From positions 1 through 64,000 of the forward strand of contig NZ_JAAARM010000015.1 of NCBI RefSeq assembly GCF_009908285.1: a stretch of 64,000 nucleotides of DNA, read 5' to 3'. The notes beneath the pieces are model-generated. The model had not been told where the DNA came from. It saw only the letters and a program-made list of their open reading frames with translations, and did not search any database. Below, in pieces: positions 36,724 through 44,838 of the stretch (position 1 is the first letter of the stretch; every line of letters starts with the position of its first letter). The position numbers and the translations under genes were made by a program. The stretch is from Pseudomonas sp. Fl4BN1 (GTDB lineage: Bacteria; Pseudomonadota; Gammaproteobacteria; Pseudomonadales; Pseudomonadaceae).

Positions 36724-37971
36724 ATGTTATTTGACGGTGCGCTGTACGCCTTGAGCATGGTGTTCCAGGTCCTGGTGCTGGACCTGATCCTGTCCGGCGA
36801 CAATGCCCTGGTGATTGCCCTGGCCTGTCGTGGCTTGCCTCCCGAGCAGGCGCGACGGGCGATTCTGATCGGTACCGGCGGTGCCATCCTCCTGCGGGTG
36901 CTGCTGACTACCCTGGCCGGCTGGCTGCTGCTGGTGCCCTGGTTGAAGTTGATTGGCGCGTTGCTGCTGCTGGTGATTGCCCTGCGCCTGCTGTGCGACG
37001 AAGGAGTGGATGAGCAGGGCGATGACGCTCGCGGCTCGCCGCAGACCTTGAGTGCAGCAGTGGTGACCGTACTGATTGCCGACCTGGTGATGAGCATGGA
37101 CAACGTGGTGGGCCTGGCAGCGGTGACCCAGGGGCAGGTGTTCTATCTGTTGCTGGGGTTGCTGTTGAGTGTGCCGCTGTTGATGTTTGGCAGCCTGCGG
37201 CTGACCCGACTGATGCACAGCCAGCCATGGCTGGTGTCGGTCGGTGGGGGCCTGCTGGGGTATGTTGCAGGGAACATCGCCGTGTCCGATCCGGTGCTGG
37301 TCGACTGGCTCAACAGTCAGTCGCCGGCCTTGAATCAAGTGGTTCCCATGGCGTTGGCGGCCTTTGTCCTGCTGCAGTCGCGGATCATCCGTCGACGGCG
37401 TGCAATTGTACCCAAGCCATTGTCGTACTTTGAGGCGCCCACCCCCGCGGTCCAGGTTCCCCTGGCCGAGCCTGTGCTTGAGCGGCCGGCCATGGTTCGC
37501 GCCTTGCCGCTTATCGTTGCCCCGGAGCCGGAGCCGGAGCCTTTGGCTGAAGCGCTTGAGCCCGCCGTGCTTCCTCCGGCCACCGGGCGCTGGTTTCCGG
37601 TCTATGGCGGGGTGGTGCGGGTGCTGGCCAGCCTGGCGGTGATGGTGCTGTTCTGCGGTCTGCTCTACAGCCTGATCGGCGGCATCTCCGGCAGTCTGTT
37701 GCCCACGCCGCACCAGGACAACGTCTATCAGTGCGATGGTGCCACCGCCACCTTGTATTACCGCCCCGGCGGTAGTTCGGTGCGGCTGGTCAATGGCGGC
37801 GGTGAGGCCGTTGGCTATGTTCGCTACAAGGAGATCTTGTGGCAGAACCCGCAGAGTGCCGCCCACGATTTGCACTTGACGCCGCCCACCCAGATTGAGA
37901 AAACCAGCGCCACGGTGGTTACTCTCAACGGTGGCAGTTTTGCGCAGATTGCGTGTACGTTGATGCCCTGA
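36724..37971 (+). CDS. TerC/YjbE-family membrane protein with C-terminal extension
   Basis: The first 220 residues of this 415-residue protein are a TerC-like membrane domain. It has the two conserved acidic motifs LDLILSGDNALVIALAC and LIADLVMSMDNVVGLAAV. TerC proteins are linked to tellurite resistance and to manganese/metal export during insertion of membrane proteins. Beyond the core lie a Pro/Glu-rich linker (about 250-290), an extra membrane helix (VRVLASLAVMVLFCGLLYSL, about 300-320) and a soluble, cysteine-bearing periplasmic-type tail of about 90 residues that I do not recognise. A GTG at 36703 is an alternative start. It is last in the SPFH-SPFH-Nramp cluster. Confidence 0.82.
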   Translation: MLFDGALYALSMVFQVLVLDLILSGDNALVIALACRGLPPEQARRAILIGTGGAILLRVLLTTLAGWLLLVPWLKLIGALLLLVIALRLLCDEGVDEQGDDARGSPQTLSAAVVTVLIADLVMSMDNVVGLAAVTQGQVFYLLLGLLLSVPLLMFGSLRLTRLMHSQPWLVSVGGGLLGYVAGNIAVSDPVLVDWLNSQSPALNQVVPMALAAFVLLQSRIIRRRRAIVPKPLSYFEAPTPAVQVPLAEPVLERPAMVRALPLIVAPEPEPEPLAEALEPAVLPPATGRWFPVYGGVVRVLASLAVMVLFCGLLYSLIGGISGSLLPTPHQDNVYQCDGATATLYYRPGGSSVRLVNGGGEAVGYVRYKEILWQNPQSAAHDLHLTPPTQIEKTSATVVTLNGGSFAQIACTLMP

Positions 37972-38015
37972 ATTTTCATCTCAATGGCTGCTCGAAGCCC
38001 AGCAAGGAGAACACC

Positions 38016-38783
38016 ATGACTTCCACACTGTTCATCACGGGCGCGACTTCCGGTTTTGGCGAAGCCTGCGCCCGGCGTTTTGCCGAGGCCGGCTGGTCGC
38101 TGGTGCTCACCGGCCGTCGCGAGGAGCGCCTCAATGCCTTGTGCGCGGAGCTCTCCAAGCAGACCGAGGTGCATGGCCTGGTGCTTGATGTGCGGGACCG
38201 CAAGGCCATGGAAGAGGCGATTGCCAACCTGCCACCGTCCTTCAGCAAACTGCGCGGGCTGATCAACAATGCCGGCCTGGCCCTGGGCGTGGACCCGGCG
38301 CCCAAGTGCGACCTGGATGACTGGGACACCATGGTCGACACCAACATCAAGGGCCTGCTGTACAGCACCCGCCTGCTGTTGCCACGGCTGATCGCCCACG
38401 GTCGTGGCGCCGGGATCGTCAACCTGGGCTCCATCGCCGGCAATTACCCGTACCCGGGCAGCCACGTGTATGGCGCGAGCAAGGCCTTCGTCAAACAGTT
38501 CTCCCTGAACCTGCGCTGCGACCTGCAGGGCACTGGTGTGCGGGTCACCAATATCGAGCCGGGCCTGTGCGAAAGCGAGTTCTCCCTGGTGCGCTTCAGC
38601 GGCGACCAGGCGCGTTATGACGCCACTTATGCCGGCGCCGAGCCGATCCAGCCGCAGGACATCGCCGACACCATCTTCTGGGTCCTGAACACGCCGGCCC
38701 ACATCAACATCAACAGCCTGGAACTGATGCCCGTGAGCCAGACCTGGGCCGGCTTCGCCATCGAGCGCAACGCCAAGTCCTGA
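38016..38783 (+). CDS. Short-chain dehydrogenase/reductase (YdfG-like)
   Basis: The 255-residue Rossmann enzyme has the NADP-binding TGATSGFGEACARRFAEAG near the start and the LINNAGLALG motif. The catalytic S-Y-K set is present (NLGSIAGNYPYPGSHVYGASKAF, with Y and K in YGASK). The sequence is close to E. coli YdfG, a 3-hydroxy acid / serine dehydrogenase. AAGGAG precedes ATG 38016; the frame is open upstream to 37953 inside the TerC gene, which I discount. The substrate is not deducible from context. Confidence 0.88.
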   Translation: MTSTLFITGATSGFGEACARRFAEAGWSLVLTGRREERLNALCAELSKQTEVHGLVLDVRDRKAMEEAIANLPPSFSKLRGLINNAGLALGVDPAPKCDLDDWDTMVDTNIKGLLYSTRLLLPRLIAHGRGAGIVNLGSIAGNYPYPGSHVYGASKAFVKQFSLNLRCDLQGTGVRVTNIEPGLCESEFSLVRFSGDQARYDATYAGAEPIQPQDIADTIFWVLNTPAHININSLELMPVSQTWAGFAIERNAKS

Positions 38784-38799
38784 TCCATTGATCGCCATC

Positions 38800-38917
38800 C
38801 TCTGTAGCCGCTGCCGCAGGCTGCGACAGGGCCTTCGGGCCCTCCAGCGGTCGCAAGAGCCTGTGCCTCCTGCGGAGGCAGTCGCAGCCTCGCCATGGCT
38901 CGGCAGCCGCTACAGTT
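38800..38917. repeat. Pseudomonas intergenic palindromic repeat
   Basis: ctgtagccgctgccgcaggctgcgac and the inverse gtcgcagcctcgccatggctcggcagccgctacag flank a GC-rich core with a smaller hairpin (gggccttcgggccc). This is a different repeat family from the gtaggag REPs in the rest of the window. Confidence 0.7.
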
Positions 38918-39043
38918 GTACTCGGATACACATAAGCTGATTCGTTTCAGCTTGTGGTCAGCCCTGACAGGTTAGAATTCCCGCCAGAAATTTCGCCGCC
39001 GCCTCACACGAGGTGGCGTTTTTGAAGTTCGATAGGAGGAATC

Positions 39044-39949
39044 GTGAGTAACCGAGGTGAGCAGTCTCTGCTCAAACAATCGACTGTATTGATGTTCGCC
39101 GTGGCGATCGCCGGTATCGTCACGGGTTTTGTTTCTGGCGCCCAATCCATCTTGTTCGATGGATTTTTTTCCCTGATCGCCACCTTTATCAAGGTCTTGA
39201 TGCTGATCACCGCCAAGCTGATTGCCAAGCAAAGCAACCAGCGCTTCCAGTTCGGCTTTTGGCACCTGGAACCCATGGTGCTGCTGATCGAAGGCAGCTT
39301 CCTGATGCTGATCGCCATCTACGCCTTCCTCAATGGGGTGTTCGGCATCATCAATGGTGGCCGCGAGGTCGAGCTGGGGCTGGTGATTTTCTATGCGGCG
39401 TTTTTCGCCGTGGCGGAGTTCGCCTACTTCTTCTACGTGCGCCGGCGTAACCGCACGCTCAAGTCGTCGCTGATCCAGTTCGACAACATCAGTTGGCTGG
39501 TGGACGCGATGTTGTCAGTGGGGCTGCTGGTGAGTTTCATCGTCGCCTTGCTGCTCAAGCAGTACGGCCATGGCCAGTGGGCGGTGTATGTCGACCCGAT
39601 GATCCTGATCCTGCTGGCCTTGAGCATGCTGCCGCCGGCGTTGAAGATTCTACGGCCGGCCTTGCGCGATGTGCTGGGGATCGCCCCGGACCAGTTGGAC
39701 GAAAAGGTCCGCAAGGTGATGGAGGAGGCCAAGGCCGCCCATGGTTTTGATGACTACATCAGCTACGTGCAGAAGCACGGTCGGGCGCATTTTATCGAGA
39801 TCCATATCGTGCTGCCGGCGGATTATCCGCTGCAGGACGTGGCGACCCTGGATCGGTTGCGCGAGGAGATTTCGCAGCAGCTTGGCAAAGCCGATGCAGC
39901 TCGTTGGCTGACCATCAGCTTTACCGGGGATCGCAAGTGGATTGCCTGA
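39044..39949 (+). CDS. Cation diffusion facilitator-like transporter with altered metal site
   Basis: The 301-residue protein has about six membrane helices and a C-terminal cytoplasmic domain (about 215-301) typical of CDF exporters. A GTG start at 39044 follows AGGAGG (39034-39039) at good spacing. In canonical CDFs helices 2 and 5 each carry two metal ligands four residues apart. Here D39 is followed by S43 (FDGFFS) and D154 by S158 (VDAMLS), so the second ligand of each pair is missing. It may carry another ion, or metal binding may be reduced. It is preceded by a palindromic repeat and lies alone. Confidence 0.82.
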   Translation: MSNRGEQSLLKQSTVLMFAVAIAGIVTGFVSGAQSILFDGFFSLIATFIKVLMLITAKLIAKQSNQRFQFGFWHLEPMVLLIEGSFLMLIAIYAFLNGVFGIINGGREVELGLVIFYAAFFAVAEFAYFFYVRRRNRTLKSSLIQFDNISWLVDAMLSVGLLVSFIVALLLKQYGHGQWAVYVDPMILILLALSMLPPALKILRPALRDVLGIAPDQLDEKVRKVMEEAKAAHGFDDYISYVQKHGRAHFIEIHIVLPADYPLQDVATLDRLREEISQQLGKADAARWLTISFTGDRKWIA

Positions 39950-40022
39950 TCGGCGCTGCCTTCTTCGCTGGCAAGCCCGCACCTGCAGTTGTTGTGTCGG
40001 TGCCGGTTGGCCGGCGCAAGGT

Positions 40023-41162
40023 TCAGGCGAAATATTCCGCCAGCCCGCGATAACAGGTGGCCAGATGATAGGGCGTGGTCGACGGCATATCCCGGCGGCT
40101 GATCGCGCCGTCGGCATCCAGGCATTCATTCCAGCCCCCGACATGCAGGAAATGCTCTTGCAGTGCTTTTAGCTGGCGCTGCAGGGGCGCCTGGCTGTCC
40201 CCACGCAAGGTCAGGGCACGCAGGTACTCGGCCTTGGCCCAGATGCGCTGGGTGGCGTCCTTGGCGCTCGTCCCCGATTGCAGATCGAGCATGGCGCACA
40301 CGGCACCGCTCTGCGGGTCGACCCCCAACTGTTCGGTGAAGGCGAACGCATGCTCCAGTGAGGCGTGCAAGGAACTGTCGCGCAGCAGGGGCGAAGAGGC
40401 GAGCAGGAAGTACCACTCAAACTGATGCCCGGGCTCGAACCAGTTATCCACAGCCCCCAGGGGCTTTTCCATCATCACTTGGTGCTGCGGGTCGATGAAG
40501 TGTTGCTGCATGGCCTGGCACAGGTTCAGCAGCGCCGTTTGCACCGGCACGTCTTCACGCACTGTCAGGGTCGCGAGGAACGCTTCAGCCAGGTGCATCA
40601 ACGGATTCTGCAATGGCCCGGAACCCAGGGCCGACCAATCCTCATCGAGGCTGGCTTCGTAGAGGTCGTCACCCCGGGCGAAGCGCTGGGCCACGACTTC
40701 CAGGGCGGCGTTGAGCACCGACTCCACCAGCGGCTCACGGACCTTGGCCCAGTAATGGGCGCAGGCAAAGACGATGAAGGCGTGGGTGTAGAGGTCCTTG
40801 CGTCGATCCAGCGGCGCGCCTTGCGGATCGATGCTGTAGAACCAGCCACCGTGCTCGGCGTCATGGAAGTGCCGCTGCAGCGAGCGGAACAGCGCGGCGG
40901 CGCGTTCTTCGGCAAAGGGCGTGGCGGTGTCACCGATCAGTTGGGAAAATACATACAGCTGCCGGGCGCAGGCCATGGCCCGATACCGCTGCGGTGGCAG
41001 CGGTTGATGTTCGGCGTCCAGCGCCTCGTAGGGCAGCGCCAACTGCGGATTCCAGCCCGGCCCCTGCCACATGGGCACTATCACCTGGTGAAAATGCTGC
41101 TGCACAGCGTTGAACAGAGCGCTCGATTCAGGCGAGGAGGTGGAGCGGGATACATCGGGCAT
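40023..41162 (-). CDS. AGE-family epimerase/isomerase
   Basis: The 379-residue protein is an (alpha/alpha)6-barrel sugar isomerase of the N-acylglucosamine 2-epimerase family. Supporting segments include RKDLYTHAFIVFACAHYW, EPGHQFEWYFLL, RIWAKAEYLRAL and TPYHLATCYRGLAEYF, which carry the conserved His and Glu residues of the active site. Length is normal. Members interconvert mannose/fructose, glucose/mannose or N-acyl hexosamines; the sequence alone does not decide between them. It is a single gene convergent with the CDF gene. Confidence 0.85.
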   Translation of the reverse strand: MPDVSRSTSSPESSALFNAVQQHFHQVIVPMWQGPGWNPQLALPYEALDAEHQPLPPQRYRAMACARQLYVFSQLIGDTATPFAEERAAALFRSLQRHFHDAEHGGWFYSIDPQGAPLDRRKDLYTHAFIVFACAHYWAKVREPLVESVLNAALEVVAQRFARGDDLYEASLDEDWSALGSGPLQNPLMHLAEAFLATLTVREDVPVQTALLNLCQAMQQHFIDPQHQVMMEKPLGAVDNWFEPGHQFEWYFLLASSPLLRDSSLHASLEHAFAFTEQLGVDPQSGAVCAMLDLQSGTSAKDATQRIWAKAEYLRALTLRGDSQAPLQRQLKALQEHFLHVGGWNECLDADGAISRRDMPSTTPYHLATCYRGLAEYFA

Positions 41163-41231
41163 TGGCTGGCGTCGTCACGGCAGGTTTGAATGCGCGACAT
41201 ATTAACAGAGAAGCCCCGGCAGATTGCCCGA

Positions 41232-41331
41232 CGTAGGAGCAGGCTTGTGCAGGTACTGGCTTGCCAGCCAATGCAGTCAACAAGATTGCCTTCGCCGGCA
41301 AACGGCACACCGTCCAGCCGCTCCTGCACGA
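41232..41331. repeat. Degenerate REP-like repeat
   Basis: gtaggagcaggcttgtgcagg, ggcttgccagcc, cgccggcaaac and ccgctcctgc form a decayed REP cluster between the AGE gene and the hupE/ureJ gene. Confidence 0.5.
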
Positions 41332-41341
41332 GGCGCAACGC

Positions 41342-41914
41342 TCAGCCTGCCAGCAACCACACCCCGGCGGCAGCGGAGGCGGCGCCGGCTACGCGCACCA
41401 GCGGCGCAGCGGCCTGGGGCAAGACCCGCACCACGCCATAGCCGGCGGCGTGCAGGGCGGCAGTGGCGACCACGAAACCGGCGGCATAGGCCCAGGGGCT
41501 GGACATGTCCGGCAGTTCAAGGCCGTGGGCCACGCCATGGAACAGGGCAAACAGCGCGGTGGCGGCGATGGCCAGGCTCAGCGGCGGACGCACCGCCAGG
41601 GCCACTGCCAGGCCCAGGGCCAGTACCGAGGCGGCGATACCGCTTTCCAGGCCCGGCAGCTCCAGGCCCTCGAAACCCAGCAGGCCACCGATCAGCATGG
41701 TGCCGACAAAGGTGCACGGCAGCGCCCAGCGTGCTGTGCCTTGTTGCTGGGCGGCCCACAGGCCAACCGCGACCATTGCCAGCAGGTGGTCCAGGCCACT
41801 GATAGGGTGGCTGATACCGGCCATCAGGCCATTGTCGCCGTGGCCCGGATGGGCGAAGGCCAGGGCTGGGGTCAGCAGCAGGGCGAGGGCCCCGAGGATG
41901 CGTTTTAAGGTCAT
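41342..41914 (-). CDS. ureJ: HupE/UreJ nickel transporter-type membrane protein
   Basis: The 190-residue protein has a cleavable-looking signal segment (MTLKRILGALALLLTPALAFA), the HPGHGDNGLMAGISHPISGLDHLLAMVAVGLWA motif and about six membrane helices, the hallmark of HupE/UreJ permeases. The conserved histidines and aspartate of H-P-x5-D-H-L bind nickel. It lies 36 bases after ureG in the urease accessory operon, which fits supplying nickel for urease maturation. Confidence 0.92.
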   Translation of the reverse strand: MTLKRILGALALLLTPALAFAHPGHGDNGLMAGISHPISGLDHLLAMVAVGLWAAQQQGTARWALPCTFVGTMLIGGLLGFEGLELPGLESGIAASVLALGLAVALAVRPPLSLAIAATALFALFHGVAHGLELPDMSSPWAYAAGFVVATAALHAAGYGVVRVLPQAAAPLVRVAGAASAAAGVWLLAG

Positions 41915-41950
41915 GGGTAGCTTCCTTGTTGAGCGATTTCAGGTTCGGTA

Positions 41951-42565
41951 TCAGGCCGCGGTCAGCAGGCCCTGGCGTTCGATGAAAGCGATGATTTCTT
42001 CCAGGCCCTGGCCGGTTTTCTGATTGCTGAAGACAAACGGTTTGCCGCTGCGCATGCGCTGGGTGTCGCTGTCCATCATTTCCAGGGAGGCGCCCACCAG
42101 GGGGGCCAGGTCGATCTTGTTGATCACCAGCAGGTCGGATTTACAGATACCCGGGCCGCCCTTGCGCGGCAGCTTGTCGCCAGCGGAGACATCGATCACA
42201 TAGATCGTCAGGTCCGAGAGTTCGGGGCTGAAGGTGGCCGAAAGGTTGTCGCCGCCGGACTCCACCAGGATCAGGTCGAGCCCCGGGAAGCGCCGGTTCA
42301 GTTGATCCACCGCTTCCAGGTTGATCGAGGCATCTTCACGGATGGCAGTGTGCGGGCAGCCGCCGGTTTCCACGCCGATGATCCGTTCCGGCGCCAGGGC
42401 TTCGTTGCGCACCAGGAAGTCGGCGTCTTCACGGGTGTAGATATCGTTGGTCACCACCGCCAGGTTGTAGCGCTCGCGCAGGGCCAGGCACAAGGCCAGG
42501 GTCAGGGCGGTTTTACCGGAGCCCACCGGGCCGCCGATGCCGACACGCAGAGGTTGTGCGTTCAT
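41951..42565 (-). CDS. ureG: Urease accessory GTPase UreG
   Basis: UreG is a SIMIBI-class GTPase that delivers nickel to the urease active site. The 204-residue protein has the P-loop GPVGSGKT at 12-19, the CPH nickel-binding motif in ETGGCPHTAIREDAS, and LVESGGDNLSATFSPEL and VINKIDLAPLVGA further on. It is 9 bases after ureF and precedes the hupE/ureJ gene. Confidence 0.98.
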   Translation of the reverse strand: MNAQPLRVGIGGPVGSGKTALTLALCLALRERYNLAVVTNDIYTREDADFLVRNEALAPERIIGVETGGCPHTAIREDASINLEAVDQLNRRFPGLDLILVESGGDNLSATFSPELSDLTIYVIDVSAGDKLPRKGGPGICKSDLLVINKIDLAPLVGASLEMMDSDTQRMRSGKPFVFSNQKTGQGLEEIIAFIERQGLLTAA

Positions 42566-42574
42566 GAGTTTCTC

Positions 42575-43249
42575 CTAGGAACGGAACAGGCGGCTGTATT
42601 GGCGCTCGTGGGCCATGCTCGCCAGGGACAGGCCGAAAGCGGCGCTGCCGTAATGGTTGGGGTCAAGCTTCGCGGCGTGTCGCTGGGCCTGTTGCAGCAG
42701 TGGCAGCAATTCGCTGGTCAGGCGCTGGGCCGCTTGCTGGCCCAGGGGGAGGGTCTTCATCAGCACCGCCAGCTGGTTTTCCAGCCAGCTCCAGAGCCAG
42801 GCTGCCAGGGCGTCTTCGGGGGCGATGTTCCAGGCCCGGGCGGCCAAGGCCCAGCCCAGGGCCAGGTGTGGTTCGTCCTGTTGCGCCAACACTTCCCGCG
42901 CGGCGTCGTCGAGCTCCGGCAAGCCGGCCAGCAGTTGCTTGAGGGAGTAGCCCATCTGCCGGCTTTCCTGGTACAGCTCGCGGGTTTCGCGGCTGGCCCG
43001 TTGCTCATCGCAGAGTTGCTGCAGCCGGCTCCAGTGCTGATCGGCGGCCGCCTGACAGTGGGCTAGCAACAGCGGCGCTTCGAAGCGAGCGAGGTTGAGC
43101 AGTAACTGATCGCTGATCCAGCGTCGGGCACTGTCCGAGTCATTTACCCGTTGTTGCTCCACGGCCATTTCCAACCCCTGGGAATAGCTGTAGCCACCAA
43201 TTGGCAGCTGTGGGCTGGCCAGGCGCAATAGGGCCCAGGCTGGGTTCAT
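42575..43249 (-). CDS. ureF: Urease accessory protein UreF
   Basis: UreF is a chaperone that couples UreG to the apo-urease. The 224-residue all-alpha protein starts MNPAWALLRLASPQLPIGGYSYSQGLEMAVE, the family's diagnostic motif, and ends in the usual helical region. Its start overlaps the ureE stop (ATGA), and it is the second gene of the leftward urease accessory operon. Confidence 0.97.
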   Translation of the reverse strand: MNPAWALLRLASPQLPIGGYSYSQGLEMAVEQQRVNDSDSARRWISDQLLLNLARFEAPLLLAHCQAAADQHWSRLQQLCDEQRASRETRELYQESRQMGYSLKQLLAGLPELDDAAREVLAQQDEPHLALGWALAARAWNIAPEDALAAWLWSWLENQLAVLMKTLPLGQQAAQRLTSELLPLLQQAQRHAAKLDPNHYGSAAFGLSLASMAHERQYSRLFRS

Positions 43250-43746
43250 TGACGGACGCCGAACTGGTGCAGGCGCGGCGGGTAGTTGAAGTCTTCATCG
43301 CCGTGGCGTGAATGGTGATGACCACCACCATAGGCACCGTGCTCGGGTTGGAACGGTGCTTCGAGGGTTTCGGTGCTGGCGCCCAGTTGTTCGAGCATGG
43401 CCTTGAGCACGTAGTCGTCCAGCAAGCGCAGCCAGCCATCACCCACTTGCAGGGCCACATGACGGTTGCCCAGGTGGTAGGCAGCGCGGGTCAGCTCGAA
43501 GGCATTGCGGCAGGTAACGTGCAACAGGGTTTCCGGACGAGCGCAGACTTTGACCAGGCGCCCGTCTTCGGCCTGCAAGAACTCACCGTCATGCAAGGGT
43601 GGCTGGCCACGTTCCAGAAACAGCCCGACGTCTTCGCCCTCGGCGCTGAAGCAGCGCAAGCGGCTTTTGCTACGAGCCTCGTAGTTGAGGTGCAATTCGG
43701 CGGACCAGCTCTCTTGGGCATCGGTTCTGCGGTGGATCACCAGCAT
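43246..43746 (-). CDS. ureE: Urease accessory nickel chaperone UreE
   Basis: UreE is a homodimeric metallochaperone supplying Ni to UreG. The 166-residue product starts MLVIHRRTDAQESWSAELHL and contains LPRG-like GLFLERGQPPLHDGE and the dimer-domain segment TRAAYHLGNRHVALQVGDGWL. The C-terminal tail is histidine-rich (HGAYGGGHHHSRHGDED). It is the first gene of the operon, with GGAAG before the ATG, behind a sigma-54 promoter and an NtrC-type site. The structural genes ureABC are not in the window. Confidence 0.97.
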   Translation of the reverse strand: MLVIHRRTDAQESWSAELHLNYEARSKSRLRCFSAEGEDVGLFLERGQPPLHDGEFLQAEDGRLVKVCARPETLLHVTCRNAFELTRAAYHLGNRHVALQVGDGWLRLLDDYVLKAMLEQLGASTETLEAPFQPEHGAYGGGHHHSRHGDEDFNYPPRLHQFGVRQ

Positions 43747-43782
43747 CGGAAAGCTTCCAGCTATGAGCGATACACAAGCCAG

Positions 43783-43799
43783 AGCAAGGGGCTTGCCAA
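43783..43799 (-). promoter_or_regulatory. Sigma-54 promoter of ureE-ureF-ureG-ureJ
   Basis: On the minus strand TTGGCAAGCCCCTTGCT differs from YTGGCACG-N4-TTGCW at one base. Transcription would start near 43772, leaving a leader of about 26 bases before ureE. Confidence 0.75.
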
Positions 43800-43906
43800 T
43801 CGCTCGGTAGGAAAGAAAATGCCCGTTCAGCCCAGGAACTGCGCCTGAAAAAGGGGCAAGACCTTGTTTTATCTTGTTACAAAATGGCGCGCTGAGCTGA
43901 TTTATA

Positions 43907-43921
43907 GCACCGAGTTGGTGC
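43907..43921. promoter_or_regulatory. Perfect NtrC-type site upstream of ureE
   Basis: GCACCGAGTTGGTGC is a perfect GCACC-N5-GGTGC dyad. It lies about 108 bases upstream of the -24 element, the usual distance for NtrC enhancers. The remaining gap 43747-44036 shows nothing else. Confidence 0.75.
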
Positions 43922-44036
43922 GCGTGAAATGTTTTTGCTGCAAGACGGTGCTAGCGCTTGGTAAGCAGGCGCAAACGCGCAACCCAGAGCGGGGTGCGGG
44001 CGGTTCGAAGGGGGCGGGTAGGTAACGCTTGCCGGT

Positions 44037-44669
44037 TTACTCGGTGCTGCCCAGGCCTTGCCAGTGCTTCAGGCCGATAAAGATGAAGCGCAGTTGCTGG
44101 GTAATCTTGGCCTGGGGTGTCAGGTGTTCAGGCAGGGCCTGGGCTGGCGGATCGATAATGTCCGGCAGGGTGGCGAATACGCTCTTGACGATCAGGTCGG
44201 CCATTACGCCAAGGTCGGCAACATTCAGGTGTTGCAGCTTGGGCATCAGGCTCAGGTCGGCAGCCAGGTCCGAGCTGATGTTTTCCCGCAGGGTGGCGAT
44301 GGCCTGGCGCACCGGCAGCGAGCCACCGTATTGCTCGCGGGCGAGGAACAGGAATTGCGCGCGCTTGGCTGCCACCACATCAAGGAAAATGCGTACCGAG
44401 GCGTCGATGATGCCGCCCATGACGAATTCGTTGTGGCGCACCAGGCGGATGGTTTCGCGGAAGGTCTGGCCGACTTCGCTGACCAGTTCCAGGCCCAGTT
44501 GGTCCATGTCGCTGAAGTGCCGGTAGAAGCCAGTGGGTACAATGCCGGCGGCTTTCGCCACTTCCCGCAGGCTCAGGCTGCCGAAACCACGGCCACACTC
44601 CATCAGATGACGGGCGGCATCCATCAGGGCGTTGCGGGTCTGTTGCTTCTGTTCGGCGCGGGGCAGCAT
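44037..44669 (-). CDS. TetR-family regulator of the FabR/DesT type
   Basis: The 210-residue protein has an N-terminal TetR helix-turn-helix (LSLREVAKAAGIVPTGFYRHFSDMDQLGLELVSEV, about 32-66) and a ligand domain containing FLDVVAAKRAQFLFLAREQYGGS. These resemble FabR and DesT, repressors of unsaturated fatty acid synthesis. I start at the ATG at 44669 (MLPRAEQKQQTRN); an upstream ATG at 44714 adds 15 less likely residues. No fatty-acid gene is next to it, so the target is uncertain. Confidence 0.82.
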   Translation of the reverse strand: MLPRAEQKQQTRNALMDAARHLMECGRGFGSLSLREVAKAAGIVPTGFYRHFSDMDQLGLELVSEVGQTFRETIRLVRHNEFVMGGIIDASVRIFLDVVAAKRAQFLFLAREQYGGSLPVRQAIATLRENISSDLAADLSLMPKLQHLNVADLGVMADLIVKSVFATLPDIIDPPAQALPEHLTPQAKITQQLRFIFIGLKHWQGLGSTE

Positions 44670-44792
44670 CGGCGGGCAAATTCTTTGCTCAATAGGAGCG
44701 GCGCACTCTAGCAAATCAACTTTGCCGGAGTCGAACTGGAGTCAGGCGAGGGCAGGGGATGTGACGGTTGCAACGGGGCCTTGATGAAAGTC

Positions 44793-44820
44793 AAAGCCCG
44801 ATTCGGGAATCGGGCTTTTC
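44793..44820 (-). terminator. Terminator after the repeat-protein gene
   Basis: AAAGCCCGATTC and GAATCGGGCTTT form a 12-bp perfect stem with a two-base loop. It lies leftward of the secreted repeat-protein gene and between it and the TetR gene. Confidence 0.8.
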
Positions 44821-44838
44821 TCCAGGGCCAGCATGGCC

